From Actinomycetota bacterium (GTDB taxonomy: Bacteria; Actinomycetota; Actinomycetes; Nanopelagicales; Nanopelagicaceae), in the NCBI GenBank assembly GCA_009927705.1, contig RFMK01000112.1, positions 1 to 11,989 of the forward strand: a stretch of DNA of 11,989 nt, written 5' to 3'. The notes below the pieces were generated by a model. The model saw only the letters and a list, made by a program, of their open reading frames with translations. It searched no databases and was not told the origin of the DNA. Positions 1 through 6,705 of this stretch are shown here, piece by piece (the first letter of the stretch is position 1; the number at the start of each line of letters is the position of its first letter). A program made the translations under genes and the position numbers.

Positions 1-183
1 GACCAGGTAACGTTGAGGCTGATTGATGAACGGCTATCAACAACCTCCGCCCAGCGCCAAGCCCGAGAAAGCGGGAAGAAACTAAATAAGCAAGAGATAG
101 ATCAATGGGCCGCGGTGGCAATTCTTGAAGCCGCGATTGAAGAGGAGAAAATCGGTGGCGAATTGGCAGGAGAAGCGCTATGA
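1..183 (+). CDS. ruvX: Putative pre-16S rRNA nuclease / Holliday junction resolvase-like RuvX (YqgF), C-terminal fragment
   Basis: The window opens inside this gene; reading in frame from base 1 gives 60 residues and a TGA stop. The fragment carries DERLSTTSAQR (fragment residues 9-19), the conserved DER-L(S/T)T segment of the YqgF RNase H-like fold, and IDQWAAVAIL (about 39-48), matching the conserved C-terminal Asp/Ala-rich helix that holds an active-site Asp. The family matures the 5' end of 16S rRNA and was first described as resolvase-like. An acidic tail follows the last conserved helix. The stop overlaps the mltG start (ATGA), so the genes are translationally coupled. The same resolvase-mltG-aroE order occurs in Mycobacterium (Rv2554c-Rv2553c-Rv2552c). 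The N-terminal half lies outside the window. Confidence 0.86.
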   Translation, partial: DQVTLRLIDERLSTTSAQRQARESGKKLNKQEIDQWAAVAILEAAIEEEKIGGELAGEAL

Positions 184-1205
184 AATTGGCAAAGAACAGC
201 GAGTTTCTTCGCCTCGCAATTGCCGGAATCTTTATTGTGGCATTGACGCTTTTGTTACGGAGTTTCGCATCGGGAACTACAGCAGCACCTGATTTTAAAC
301 CCGGAAACGCTGGGCCTGAAGTTCTTATAGAGATCCTTCCAGGTGAAACAGGATCAGAAATCGGCGCCAAATTGGAAACTTTTGGCGTGGTGAAATCGTC
401 CTTAGCATTTTTCCGAGTTGCAGTTGCAGATGAGAGATCGGGGCGGATTGCTCCGGGCGAACATTCTGTGCAGACACGCCTCTCAGCTCAAGAAGCGTTA
501 AACCAGCTCCTTGATCCCGCACGAATGCCAAATCTCATTGTTGTACGTGATGGGGAGCGGCTGAGCGAAATACAGGAATCGATTACCAAATTTGGACCTA
601 GCCTTTCTGAGGTACGTAAAGCATTTGCAAATCAACCCGCACCGTCAGGTTTCGAAAGTAAAAGTTTGGAAGGTTTTCTGTATCCCGCACAATATTCATT
701 TAATAAGGGTGTTTCTGCCGATCAGATAGTAAGAGCAATGATTGACAAATTTGTGTCAACTACAAAAGATCTGTCATGGAAATCCAAAGATTTCTCTCCA
801 CATGATTTGTTGACGATCGCATCGTTAGTGCAAACAGAGGGAAGACCTGATGATTTCGGAAATGTCGCGAGGGTTATCTACAACAGGATTGAAAAGGGAA
901 TGCCGCTTCAGTTTGATTCGACGGTGCACTATGCGCTCAACAGGCGAGGCGAAATTCGTGTCTCGATCGCTGACACCAAAATCAAACATCCTTACAACAC
1001 CTTCATCTATCGCGGACTACCGCCGGGACCCATCGGCAGTCCAACGCGCGCAGCCATCGAAGCTACTCTCAATCCTCCTGTTGGTGATTGGCTCTATTTT
1101 GTTACCGTTACACCGAAGGAAACCCGATTCACCAGTTCTTACGAAGAGTTTCTGACTTGGAAAGCGGAATACAAACGGAATTTCAAGGCAGGTTTATTCG
1201 AATGA
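180..1205 (+). CDS. mltG: Endolytic peptidoglycan transglycosylase MltG (YceG-like)
   Basis: This 341-residue protein should cleave nascent glycan strands at the outer face of the membrane and so set their length. Residues 11-27 form one hydrophobic segment after a short Lys/Arg-containing N-terminus, giving a single-pass inner-membrane anchor with the rest outside. The YceG domain shows LEGFLYPAQYSF (163-174), then LTIASLVQTEG with the expected catalytic Glu at 220, NRIEKGMPLQFDSTVHYAL (235-253) and YNTFIYRGLPPGPIGSP (272-288). All are hallmarks of the family (E. coli catalytic Glu lies in LASIVEKE). The N-terminal cytoplasmic extension seen in many actinobacterial homologues is absent, so this is a compact version. 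The start is supported by AGGAGA at 168-173, 6 nt upstream, and by the ATGA overlap with ruvX. Its own stop overlaps the aroE start in the same way. Confidence 0.93.
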   Translation: MKLAKNSEFLRLAIAGIFIVALTLLLRSFASGTTAAPDFKPGNAGPEVLIEILPGETGSEIGAKLETFGVVKSSLAFFRVAVADERSGRIAPGEHSVQTRLSAQEALNQLLDPARMPNLIVVRDGERLSEIQESITKFGPSLSEVRKAFANQPAPSGFESKSLEGFLYPAQYSFNKGVSADQIVRAMIDKFVSTTKDLSWKSKDFSPHDLLTIASLVQTEGRPDDFGNVARVIYNRIEKGMPLQFDSTVHYALNRRGEIRVSIADTKIKHPYNTFIYRGLPPGPIGSPTRAAIEATLNPPVGDWLYFVTVTPKETRFTSSYEEFLTWKAEYKRNFKAGLFE

Positions 1206-2014
1206 AGCGAGCAGCTGTCCTAGGTTCTCCTATTAAACATTCACTCTCGCCAACGATCCATAACGCTGCGTATCAAAAATTGGGCGTCGTTGCCTCCTAT
1301 GAAGCGCACGAGATAGATAGTGCGAACTTGACTTCTTTTTTGACTGAACACCTTAAAGAGCAAGAATGGAATGGTTTCTCTTTAACAATGCCGCTTAAAG
1401 AGAAGATTTGTGAAATAGCCAAGGATCTCGATCTAGTTTTAGATTCACAATCGCTGAGAATTTCGTCCGCCAATACTTTGTATCGCCAGGACGGAAGATG
1501 GAAAGGAACCTCCACCGATGTCACAGGATTCTCGTTTCTGCTCAAACCATATTCTTTCGATGAAGTAACCATTATTGGTGCGGGCGGAACTGCCAGAGCA
1601 GCGCTCGAAGCGCTCGATGACAAATGCTTAGTTAAAATTGTCCGTCGTGATGAAGGGCGTGATAAGAAAATTCGTGACGCTTTTCCCTATAGAGCAATTA
1701 CATTTATTGATTGGCGGGAAGTGGAAAAAGCTTGGTCGAGCCCCTTGGTCGTGCTGGCGATTCCGATAGATGCGGAAACTAAACTTGTTCCCTCTTTTAC
1801 GCCGCCCGATGTCCTTTTAGACGCGGTGTACTCGCCTTGGTTGCCACCTTTATCCAAACTTCAAATTGATTCTGGCAAAGAGCTCATATCGGGCGTTGAG
1901 CTGCTCTGCGCACAGGCGTTAGATCAAATTCGCCTCATGACTTCCGCAACCTTTGATTCTCACGATCTATTTGATTTCTTAAAGACCACTGCCGAAAGAG
2001 CCCTAACCAAATAA
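1202..2014 (+). CDS. aroE: Shikimate 5-dehydrogenase AroE
   Basis: AroE reduces 3-dehydroshikimate to shikimate with NADPH, in the cytoplasm. The 270 residues show the shikimate-binding SPIKHSLSP (9-17), the catalytic Lys66 in LTMPLKEK, Asn91 in SANTLY, Asp106 in STDVTGF, the dinucleotide loop GAGGTARA (126-133) and the C-terminal GVELLCAQALDQIRL. The usual GxNTD signature reads GTSTD here (N to S at 104); the catalytic Lys and Asp are kept, so activity is expected. The ATG at 1202 overlaps the mltG stop (ATGA). The same frame stays open upstream to 1088, but that part lies wholly inside mltG and has no AroE homology. The length is normal for the family. It starts the shikimate block of the window. 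Confidence 0.95.
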   Translation: MKRAAVLGSPIKHSLSPTIHNAAYQKLGVVASYEAHEIDSANLTSFLTEHLKEQEWNGFSLTMPLKEKICEIAKDLDLVLDSQSLRISSANTLYRQDGRWKGTSTDVTGFSFLLKPYSFDEVTIIGAGGTARAALEALDDKCLVKIVRRDEGRDKKIRDAFPYRAITFIDWREVEKAWSSPLVVLAIPIDAETKLVPSFTPPDVLLDAVYSPWLPPLSKLQIDSGKELISGVELLCAQALDQIRLMTSATFDSHDLFDFLKTTAERALTK

Positions 2015-2028
2015 ATGTTCTGTTGATA

Positions 2029-2053
2029 ACCCGAAGTGGGTCTATTTCTTTCT
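2029..2053 (+). terminator. Possible weak intrinsic terminator after aroE
   Basis: ACCC (2029-2032) can pair with GGGT (2038-2041) around a 5-nt loop, followed by a pyrimidine-rich tract with T runs (2043-2054). A four-pair stem is short for an intrinsic terminator, so at best it would attenuate read-through into the A24 peptidase gene. It lies directly before a candidate promoter for that gene, which fits a transcription-unit boundary. Low confidence. Confidence 0.22.
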
Positions 2054-2065
2054 TAATCTGCGTGA
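2054..2065 (+). promoter_or_regulatory. Candidate -10 element for a leaderless A24 peptidase transcript
   Basis: TAATCT at 2054-2059 ends 6 nt before the GTG start at 2066, the distance expected if transcription begins at the start codon. There is no Shine-Dalgarno sequence upstream, and an in-frame TGA (2063-2065) directly abuts the GTG, so the start cannot lie further upstream. No convincing -35 is seen at 17 nt. The same hexamer occurs at matching spacing before efp and the bldD-like gene. Confidence 0.42.
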
Positions 2066-2482
2066 GTGATCTGGCTTCATCTATTTGTTAGTGCAATCAT
2101 CTTCTCTGTCACGGATATTCAACACCATAAGATCCGACGCACTCATCTTCTCCTCGCTTGCACTTTTTTCCTCCCGTTCCTTACCTTCAGTAGTGTGCAG
2201 CATTCCCTCATCAACTATTGTGGTTATCGACTTCTCTATCACTTAACCCGAGGAGCGATTGGGTATGGAGATGTGCGCCTCGCCGCATTGATTGGTTTGT
2301 ATTCGGGATCATTGTTCAACTCAACCTACTACTTGATTTTTATCAATCTCATTTCGTTGCTTATCGCCGGTTGTTGTGCCATAACCCTACTTATCATTGA
2401 TAGAAGAAGCTTTAGGGAGCGAATTCCTTTTGCGCCATTCATGTTCCTTGGTCTCATATTCTCACTTGTACTGTGTAATTAG
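2066..2482 (+). CDS. Small A24-family (prepilin-type) aspartic membrane peptidase
   Basis: This 138-residue, very hydrophobic protein has the two aspartates of the A24 family: Asp17 in SVTDIQHHKIRR and Asp69 in GAIGYGDVRLAA, the GxGD motif. IPFAPFMFLG (120-129) matches the conserved C-terminal IPFGPF-like segment. About four membrane segments are visible (roughly 2-16, 27-42, 73-110 possibly as two, 122-137). It lacks the N-terminal zinc/methylase domain of bifunctional PilD-type enzymes, so only pre-pilin leader cleavage is predicted. A short A24 protein in this position is known in Actinobacteria (Rv2551c lies beside aroE). No pilin or secretion gene is in the window, so the substrate is unknown. 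GTG at 2066 is the most upstream start possible because a stop codon abuts it. I assign no gene symbol. Confidence 0.85.
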   Translation: MIWLHLFVSAIIFSVTDIQHHKIRRTHLLLACTFFLPFLTFSSVQHSLINYCGYRLLYHLTRGAIGYGDVRLAALIGLYSGSLFNSTYYLIFINLISLLIAGCCAITLLIIDRRSFRERIPFAPFMFLGLIFSLVLCN

Positions 2483-2534
2483 GGCGAAATCGAATTTCTA
2501 GTTGGAAATGGCGCCGCATCAATGGCCATTCATC

Positions 2535-2549
2535 TGCGATAATGGCGGC
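2535..2549 (+). promoter_or_regulatory. Candidate extended -10 for a leaderless aroC transcript
   Basis: TGC followed by GATAAT (2538-2543) resembles an extended -10 element, and the hexamer ends 6 nt before the aroC ATG at 2550. No Shine-Dalgarno sequence precedes this ATG. The 67-nt gap before aroC is one of the larger spacers in the shikimate block, so an internal promoter is plausible. No -35 element is evident; extended -10 promoters can do without one. Confidence 0.45.
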
Positions 2550-3731
2550 ATGCGTTGGCTTACTGCAGGAGAGTCACATGGTCCGGCCCTGGTTGGGATT
2601 ATTGAAGGAATGCCGTCGCACGTTGAAATTTCCACTGCTGATATTGATGATGATTTAAGACGTCGACGTCTTGGTTTTGGTCGAGGTGCTCGACAAAATT
2701 TCGAGGCTGACAAAGTTTCTATTATTGGTGGAATCCGACACGGTCAGACTCAAGGCGGTCCTATTGCGATTGAAATTGCCAATTCGGAATGGCCCAAATG
2801 GGAAAAAGTTATGGCAGCCAACCCAGTTGCGGTAGAAGAAATTGAAAATCTTGGACGGAACGCGCCTTTAACCCGACCACGCCCTGGACATGCTGATCTG
2901 GTTGGAATGCAGAAGTATTCATTCGATGATGCACGACCAATTCTTGAACGAGCATCAGCTCGTGAAACCGCGGCTCGAGTCGCACTTGGTGCAGTAGCCC
3001 GTCGTTTTTTGCGACAAGTCGGTGGGATTGAAATTTTGAGTCATGTCGTGTCGATTGGCTCGGCAGAGATTCATCCCGAATATGAATTGCCTGGAGCTTC
3101 CGACCGTGAGCGCATTGATGCTGACGAAGTTAGGTGTGCTTTTCCAGAAACAAGCAAGAAAATGATTGCTGAGATCAATGATGCTCACTCTAATGGCGAC
3201 ACCCTTGGTGGAATTGTGGAAGTACTTGCCTTCGGAACCCCGCCAGGTTTGGGATCGCATGTTCATTGGGATCGCCGATTAGATTCCAGGCTCGCTGGTG
3301 CGCTGATGGGGATTCAGGCCATCAAGGGAGTTGAAATAGGAGATGGATTCACTACCGCTCGTCGCCGCGGAAGTGCGGCGCACGATGAAATTGAACGTGG
3401 CCCCGATGGTTCTATTCGTCGACGTACTGGAAGAGCAGGCGGCACAGAGGGTGGAATGAGTACGGGTGAGGTGCTTCGGGTACGCGCCGCAATGAAGCCA
3501 ATTTCAACAGTACCTAAGGCGTTAGACACCATTGATACTTCTAATGGTGAGCCGGCAAAAGCAATTAATCAGCGTTCCGACGTTTGCGCTGTTCCAGCTG
3601 CAGGCATCGTTGCCGAGGCAATGGTTGCTCTCGTGCTTGCCGAAGCAATGTTGGAGAAATTTGGTGGAGATAGCCTCGGTGAAACGCGTCGAAACTTGCA
3701 GTCTTATCTCGCCGCAATGACGATTAGATAA
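2550..3731 (+). CDS. aroC: Chorismate synthase AroC
   Basis: AroC makes chorismate from 5-enolpyruvylshikimate-3-phosphate and needs reduced FMN. The 393-residue protein opens with MRWLTAGESHGPALVGIIEG, whose GESHG is the first family signature. It continues with DLRRRRLGFGRGARQ, RPGHADLVG (RPGHAD signature), SARETAARVA (third signature region), and near the end NQRSDVCAVPAAGIVAEAM, which carries the conserved RSD. Length is normal for actinobacterial enzymes. The start at ATG 2550 is chosen because homology begins exactly there; a TTG at 2502 would add 16 residues with no resemblance to AroC, and a -10-like element sits in that stretch. aroK follows after 12 nt. Confidence 0.97.
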   Translation: MRWLTAGESHGPALVGIIEGMPSHVEISTADIDDDLRRRRLGFGRGARQNFEADKVSIIGGIRHGQTQGGPIAIEIANSEWPKWEKVMAANPVAVEEIENLGRNAPLTRPRPGHADLVGMQKYSFDDARPILERASARETAARVALGAVARRFLRQVGGIEILSHVVSIGSAEIHPEYELPGASDRERIDADEVRCAFPETSKKMIAEINDAHSNGDTLGGIVEVLAFGTPPGLGSHVHWDRRLDSRLAGALMGIQAIKGVEIGDGFTTARRRGSAAHDEIERGPDGSIRRRTGRAGGTEGGMSTGEVLRVRAAMKPISTVPKALDTIDTSNGEPAKAINQRSDVCAVPAAGIVAEAMVALVLAEAMLEKFGGDSLGETRRNLQSYLAAMTIR

Positions 3732-3743
3732 CTTGTTTCAGCG

Positions 3744-4247
3744 ATGCACTCAATCATCCTCATGGGCCCTCCTGGTTCCGGAAAATCAACAGTTGGTAAA
3801 CACTTGTCAAAGGAGTTAGGACTTTCTTTCATTGATACTGATCGCCTCATCGAGGATAAAGAGGGACGGAGCATTTCTGAGATATTCCTCGCGGATGGCG
3901 AGGGAGGTTTTCGCGCAATCGAGAAAGAGATCGTTTTAGATGTATTGAAAATGGAAGACTGCGTCATTGCACTTGGTGGTGGATCAGTGCTCGATCTTGA
4001 TGTTCAGAGAGAATTGTCCGAATGTGCAGATGTAGTGTTTCTCGATGTCTCAATTTCCAATGCAGCGCCACGCGTAGGTTTTAATAAAGAAAGACCTCTC
4101 CTAATGGGTAATCCACGACAACAATGGCTACAACTTATGGAAAAACGGCGCGAAATATACGAATCGCTAGCAACTCGCACCGTATCGACCGATAACCGTA
4201 AACCGAACGAAGTGGCACATGAGATTGCGCAAGGAGTTCGCAAATGA
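3744..4247 (+). CDS. aroK: Shikimate kinase AroK
   Basis: Shikimate kinase phosphorylates the 3-hydroxyl of shikimate using ATP. The 167-residue protein has the Walker A loop GPPGSGKS at 8-15, the shikimate-binding DTD at 31-33, Arg57 in GGFRAIE, the GGG of ALGGGSVLD at 78-80, and the lid Arg117 in ERPLL, all in the expected order and spacing for the P-loop nucleoside-monophosphate kinase fold. It starts 12 nt after aroC, without a strong ribosome binding site, and ends in an ATGA overlap with aroB. The aroC-aroK-aroB order is standard in Actinobacteria. An internal ATG at 3762 would leave no first beta strand before the P-loop, so 3744 is preferred. Confidence 0.95.
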   Translation: MHSIILMGPPGSGKSTVGKHLSKELGLSFIDTDRLIEDKEGRSISEIFLADGEGGFRAIEKEIVLDVLKMEDCVIALGGGSVLDLDVQRELSECADVVFLDVSISNAAPRVGFNKERPLLMGNPRQQWLQLMEKRREIYESLATRTVSTDNRKPNEVAHEIAQGVRK

Positions 4248-5266
4248 AGAGCATTGATGTCGCCGCTGAACGACGGTATTCGGTTGACTTTGTGACTGAT
4301 TGGCAGGGCGCGCTTCTAGATTATGTTGGAGAGAAGCAGGCCATACTTCTGGTGCCAGAATCGCTCATTCAGATTTTGGCTGGATTGCCAAAGGACTTCC
4401 GTCGAATCTTGTTGCCTGACGGAGAGCTTCAAAAAGATGCTTCAACCTACATTCGGGTTCTCGAAGAAGTTTCTCAAACAAGTTTGAACCGCACAGGAGT
4501 GCTTATCGGTATCGGGGGAGGAGCCACAACGGACCTGACCGGATTTGTAGCAGCCACCTACCTACGCGGAATTGAATGGATTGCAGTTCCGACGTCTTTA
4601 GCTGGAATGGTCGACGCTGCTGTTGGTGGAAAAACAGGGATCAATTTGAGAACTGGCAAAAATCTCGCGGGTGTATTCCATTCTCCGGCAAAGGTTATTG
4701 TGAACATTGGATTTTTGAAGACTTTGAGTGATCGAGATTTGCGTGCAGGAATGGCAGAAGTTGCCAAATGTGGATTTATTTCCGATCTTAAAATCCTTGA
4801 TTTGATTAGAGAGGATTGGCAAGCCAATATTCCTGAACTTGTGTCGAGATCGATCGCAGTTAAGGCGCAGGTCGTTTCTCGTGATTTCAAGGAGTCTTTC
4901 GAAAGAGAGATTCTTAATTACGGACATACTCTCGGCCATGCGATTGAGAAACATTCCAATTACGCGATGAGACATGGCGAGTGCGTATCTATTGGCCTGA
5001 TATTTGCGGCTGAACTATCTCGTCTACGGTCGGGATTGTCCGATGCGGCAGCTGAAAAGCATCATCAAATCTTGGCTCAACTTGGCCTTCCTACGAGTTA
5101 CGCCAAGGATGCTTGGAGTTCTCTTTACGAAATCATGCAAAGCGATAAGAAGAAGAAGTCAAAACTGCGCTTTGTTACCTTGAAGCAACTAGGTGAACCG
5201 ACAAGATTGGAAGACACGAACGAAGCTGAACTTCAGCACATCTATGAAGGAATGTTAAAGCGGTAG
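4244..5266 (+). CDS. aroB: 3-dehydroquinate synthase AroB
   Basis: AroB cyclises DAHP to 3-dehydroquinate, using NAD and a divalent metal, in the cytoplasm. The 340 residues show the NAD-binding GIGGGATTDLTGF (89-101), PTSLAGMVDAAVGGKTGIN (116-134) with Lys130, and the metal ligands Glu172 (in MAEVAKCG), His228 (in NYGHTLGHAIE) and His244 (in RHGE). DKKKKSKLRF near the C-terminus matches the conserved K-rich segment. Length is slightly below the usual 350-365. The start overlaps the aroK stop (ATGA), giving coupled translation; aroQ follows after 3 nt. No key residue is missing. Confidence 0.97.
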   Translation: MKSIDVAAERRYSVDFVTDWQGALLDYVGEKQAILLVPESLIQILAGLPKDFRRILLPDGELQKDASTYIRVLEEVSQTSLNRTGVLIGIGGGATTDLTGFVAATYLRGIEWIAVPTSLAGMVDAAVGGKTGINLRTGKNLAGVFHSPAKVIVNIGFLKTLSDRDLRAGMAEVAKCGFISDLKILDLIREDWQANIPELVSRSIAVKAQVVSRDFKESFEREILNYGHTLGHAIEKHSNYAMRHGECVSIGLIFAAELSRLRSGLSDAAAEKHHQILAQLGLPTSYAKDAWSSLYEIMQSDKKKKSKLRFVTLKQLGEPTRLEDTNEAELQHIYEGMLKR

Positions 5267-5269
5267 ATT

Positions 5270-5707
5270 ATGCAGATGAAGGTAATGGTGATAAATGGCC
5301 CCAATCTGGGTCGGTTGGATCTTCGAGAGAAGAACTTCTATGGTGATATCAACTATGCAGATATCGAAAGCGCCATTCAGTCACAAGCGCAATCACTCGG
5401 AATTTATGTGGATATACGACAAAGTAACGATGAGGCAGAGATTATCTCCTGGCTTCATGAAGCAGCCGAACAGAAGATGCCACTCATCTTCAATCCCGCA
5501 GCATTCACCCATTACTCTTACGCAATTCGAGATGCAGTAGTTATGTTGAAGGCGCCTAGCATTGAGGTCCATCTTTCAAATCCACTTTCACGGGAAGAGT
5601 TTCGCCATACCTCAGTTATTTCTGGCGTTGTTAATGGAACTATTGCGGGCTTCGGACTGGATTCCTACCGCCTTGCCCTTACGCAAATCACGAAATTAGT
5701 TAAATAG
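5270..5707 (+). CDS. aroQ: Type II 3-dehydroquinate dehydratase AroQ
   Basis: AroQ dehydrates 3-dehydroquinate to 3-dehydroshikimate; type II enzymes are small dodecamers. The 145 residues show NGPNLGRLDLRE (9-20) with Arg19, the catalytic Tyr24 on the lid loop, QSNDEAEII (51-59), Asn75 and His81 in NPAAFTHYSYAIRDA, His101 in IEVHLSN, and Arg112 in SREEFRHTS. The usual QSNHEG reads QSNDEA, a modest change beside the active site. ATGs at 5270, 5276 and 5285 are all in frame; 5270 lies 3 nt after the aroB stop, 5276 would shorten the protein by only two residues and cannot be excluded. Many actinobacteria have a Pro-dipeptidase gene next, before efp; here efp follows directly. Confidence 0.95.
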   Translation: MQMKVMVINGPNLGRLDLREKNFYGDINYADIESAIQSQAQSLGIYVDIRQSNDEAEIISWLHEAAEQKMPLIFNPAAFTHYSYAIRDAVVMLKAPSIEVHLSNPLSREEFRHTSVISGVVNGTIAGFGLDSYRLALTQITKLVK

Positions 5708-5719
5708 CGCCCTTACGGG

Positions 5720-5733
5720 TAATCTTCCGCGCC
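5720..5733 (+). promoter_or_regulatory. Candidate -10 element for a leaderless efp transcript
   Basis: TAATCT at 5720-5725 ends 8 nt before the efp ATG at 5734. No Shine-Dalgarno sequence precedes the ATG; the intervening bases are C-rich. A poor TTAGTT (5696-5701) lies 18 nt upstream and is not a convincing -35. The 26-nt aroQ-efp gap and the change of function support a new transcription start here. Confidence 0.42.
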
Positions 5734-6294
5734 ATGGCAACCACTAATGACTTGAAGAACGGCATGACCTTAGATATCGAAGGTCAGTTATGGAACGTGG
5801 TCGAGTTTCAGCACGTTAAACCAGGTAAAGGGCCCGCTTTCGTGCGAACCAAGTTGAAGAATGTACTTTCTGGAAAGGTTGTGGAAAGAACTTTCAACGC
5901 CGGAGTAAAGGTAGATGTTGCGATCTTGGAAAAGCGCGAAATGCAATTCCTCTATAAGGATCCCTCAGGTTATGTATTTATGGATTCATCAACCTACGAT
6001 CAGATGACCATCTCTCCGGAAACTGTTGGGGAGGCCGCCAATTACATGTTGGAAAACAGCGAAGCGATTGTTGCTGTACACGAAGGAAATCCCCTATATG
6101 TAGAACTTCCTGCCAATGTGCCGCTACGTATTACTTACACGGAGCCAGGTCTTCAAGGAGATCGTTCATCTGCCGGTTCGAAACCAGCCACGCTGGAAAC
6201 TGGAATCTCTATTCAGGTACCGCTTTTTATCAAGCAGGATGAAGTGGTTCTTGTAGACACTCGAACAGGTGAATATTTAGGACGCGCAAACTAA
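5734..6294 (+). CDS. efp: Translation elongation factor P
   Basis: EF-P binds between the P and E sites of the ribosome and rescues stalling at proline runs. The 186 residues cover the KOW-like N domain, the central OB domain and the C-terminal OB domain, ending with the conserved GISIQVPLFIKQDEVVLVDT segment. The functional loop is HVKPGKGPAF (27-36), with Lys32 at the tip. A Pro right after PGKG is the signature of the actinobacterial PGKGP subfamily, which works without modification of the tip lysine; accordingly no EF-P modification gene is nearby. The nusB GTG begins immediately after the efp stop with no spacer, so the two are co-transcribed. Confidence 0.97.
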   Translation: MATTNDLKNGMTLDIEGQLWNVVEFQHVKPGKGPAFVRTKLKNVLSGKVVERTFNAGVKVDVAILEKREMQFLYKDPSGYVFMDSSTYDQMTISPETVGEAANYMLENSEAIVAVHEGNPLYVELPANVPLRITYTEPGLQGDRSSAGSKPATLETGISIQVPLFIKQDEVVLVDTRTGEYLGRAN

Positions 6295-6705
6295 GTGAGC
6301 ACCCGCTCAAAAGCACGCAAGGCCGCACTCGACCTTCTTTATGAGGGTGATATTAGGAAAGCTTCGGCATCAGCACTCATGCTGCAGCGCATCACAGATG
6401 TCGAGTATGTCATTCGCGACTTTACGAAGGAACTCATTGACGGCGTGGAAGCTAATCGACGAAAGATTGATGAATTAATCACCACCCATTCCCAAGGGTG
6501 GGACATGGATCGTATGCCGGTCATAGATCGAAATATCCTTCGTCTTGGAATTTATGAGCTGCTCTGGTCAAAAGAGGTGCCTGAGGCAGTTGCGATAAGT
6601 GAAGCTTTAGAGCTTGCGCAAACCCTCTCAACCGAAGAGTCCAGTAAATATATCAATGGTGTTTTGAGCAAGATTCTGGAGATTAAGTCCGATCTCGCTG
6701 TATAA
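6295..6705 (+). CDS. nusB: Transcription antitermination factor NusB
   Basis: NusB joins S10 (NusE) on boxA RNA and supports antitermination in rRNA operons. The 136-residue helical protein shows the N-terminal SKARKAALDLLYEGD (5-19) and the C-terminal IDRNILRLGIYELLW (about 77-91), followed by AISEALELAQTLSTEESSKYINGVL (about 100-124), the strongest family block. Length is typical. The start is GTG at 6295, directly abutting the efp TAA; the homology begins at this point, and efp-nusB is a standard actinobacterial pair. Its last 23 bases overlap the 3' end of the convergent bldD-like gene. Confidence 0.95.
   Translation: MSTRSKARKAALDLLYEGDIRKASASALMLQRITDVEYVIRDFTKELIDGVEANRRKIDELITTHSQGWDMDRMPVIDRNILRLGIYELLWSKEVPEAVAISEALELAQTLSTEESSKYINGVLSKILEIKSDLAV

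Noticed and set aside
1088..1201. In-frame upstream extension of aroE to an ATG at 1088 (38 extra residues).
   Set aside because: It lies entirely within mltG, has no AroE-like sequence, and ATG 1202 matches the family N-terminus and overlaps the mltG stop.
2502..2549. TTG start for aroC 16 codons upstream.
   Set aside because: The added residues are unlike AroC, and the stretch holds a -10-like element; homology begins at ATG 2550.
5709..5720. CCC-TTAC-GGG hairpin after aroQ as a terminator.
   Set aside because: The stem is only three to four pairs and is not followed by a T tract.
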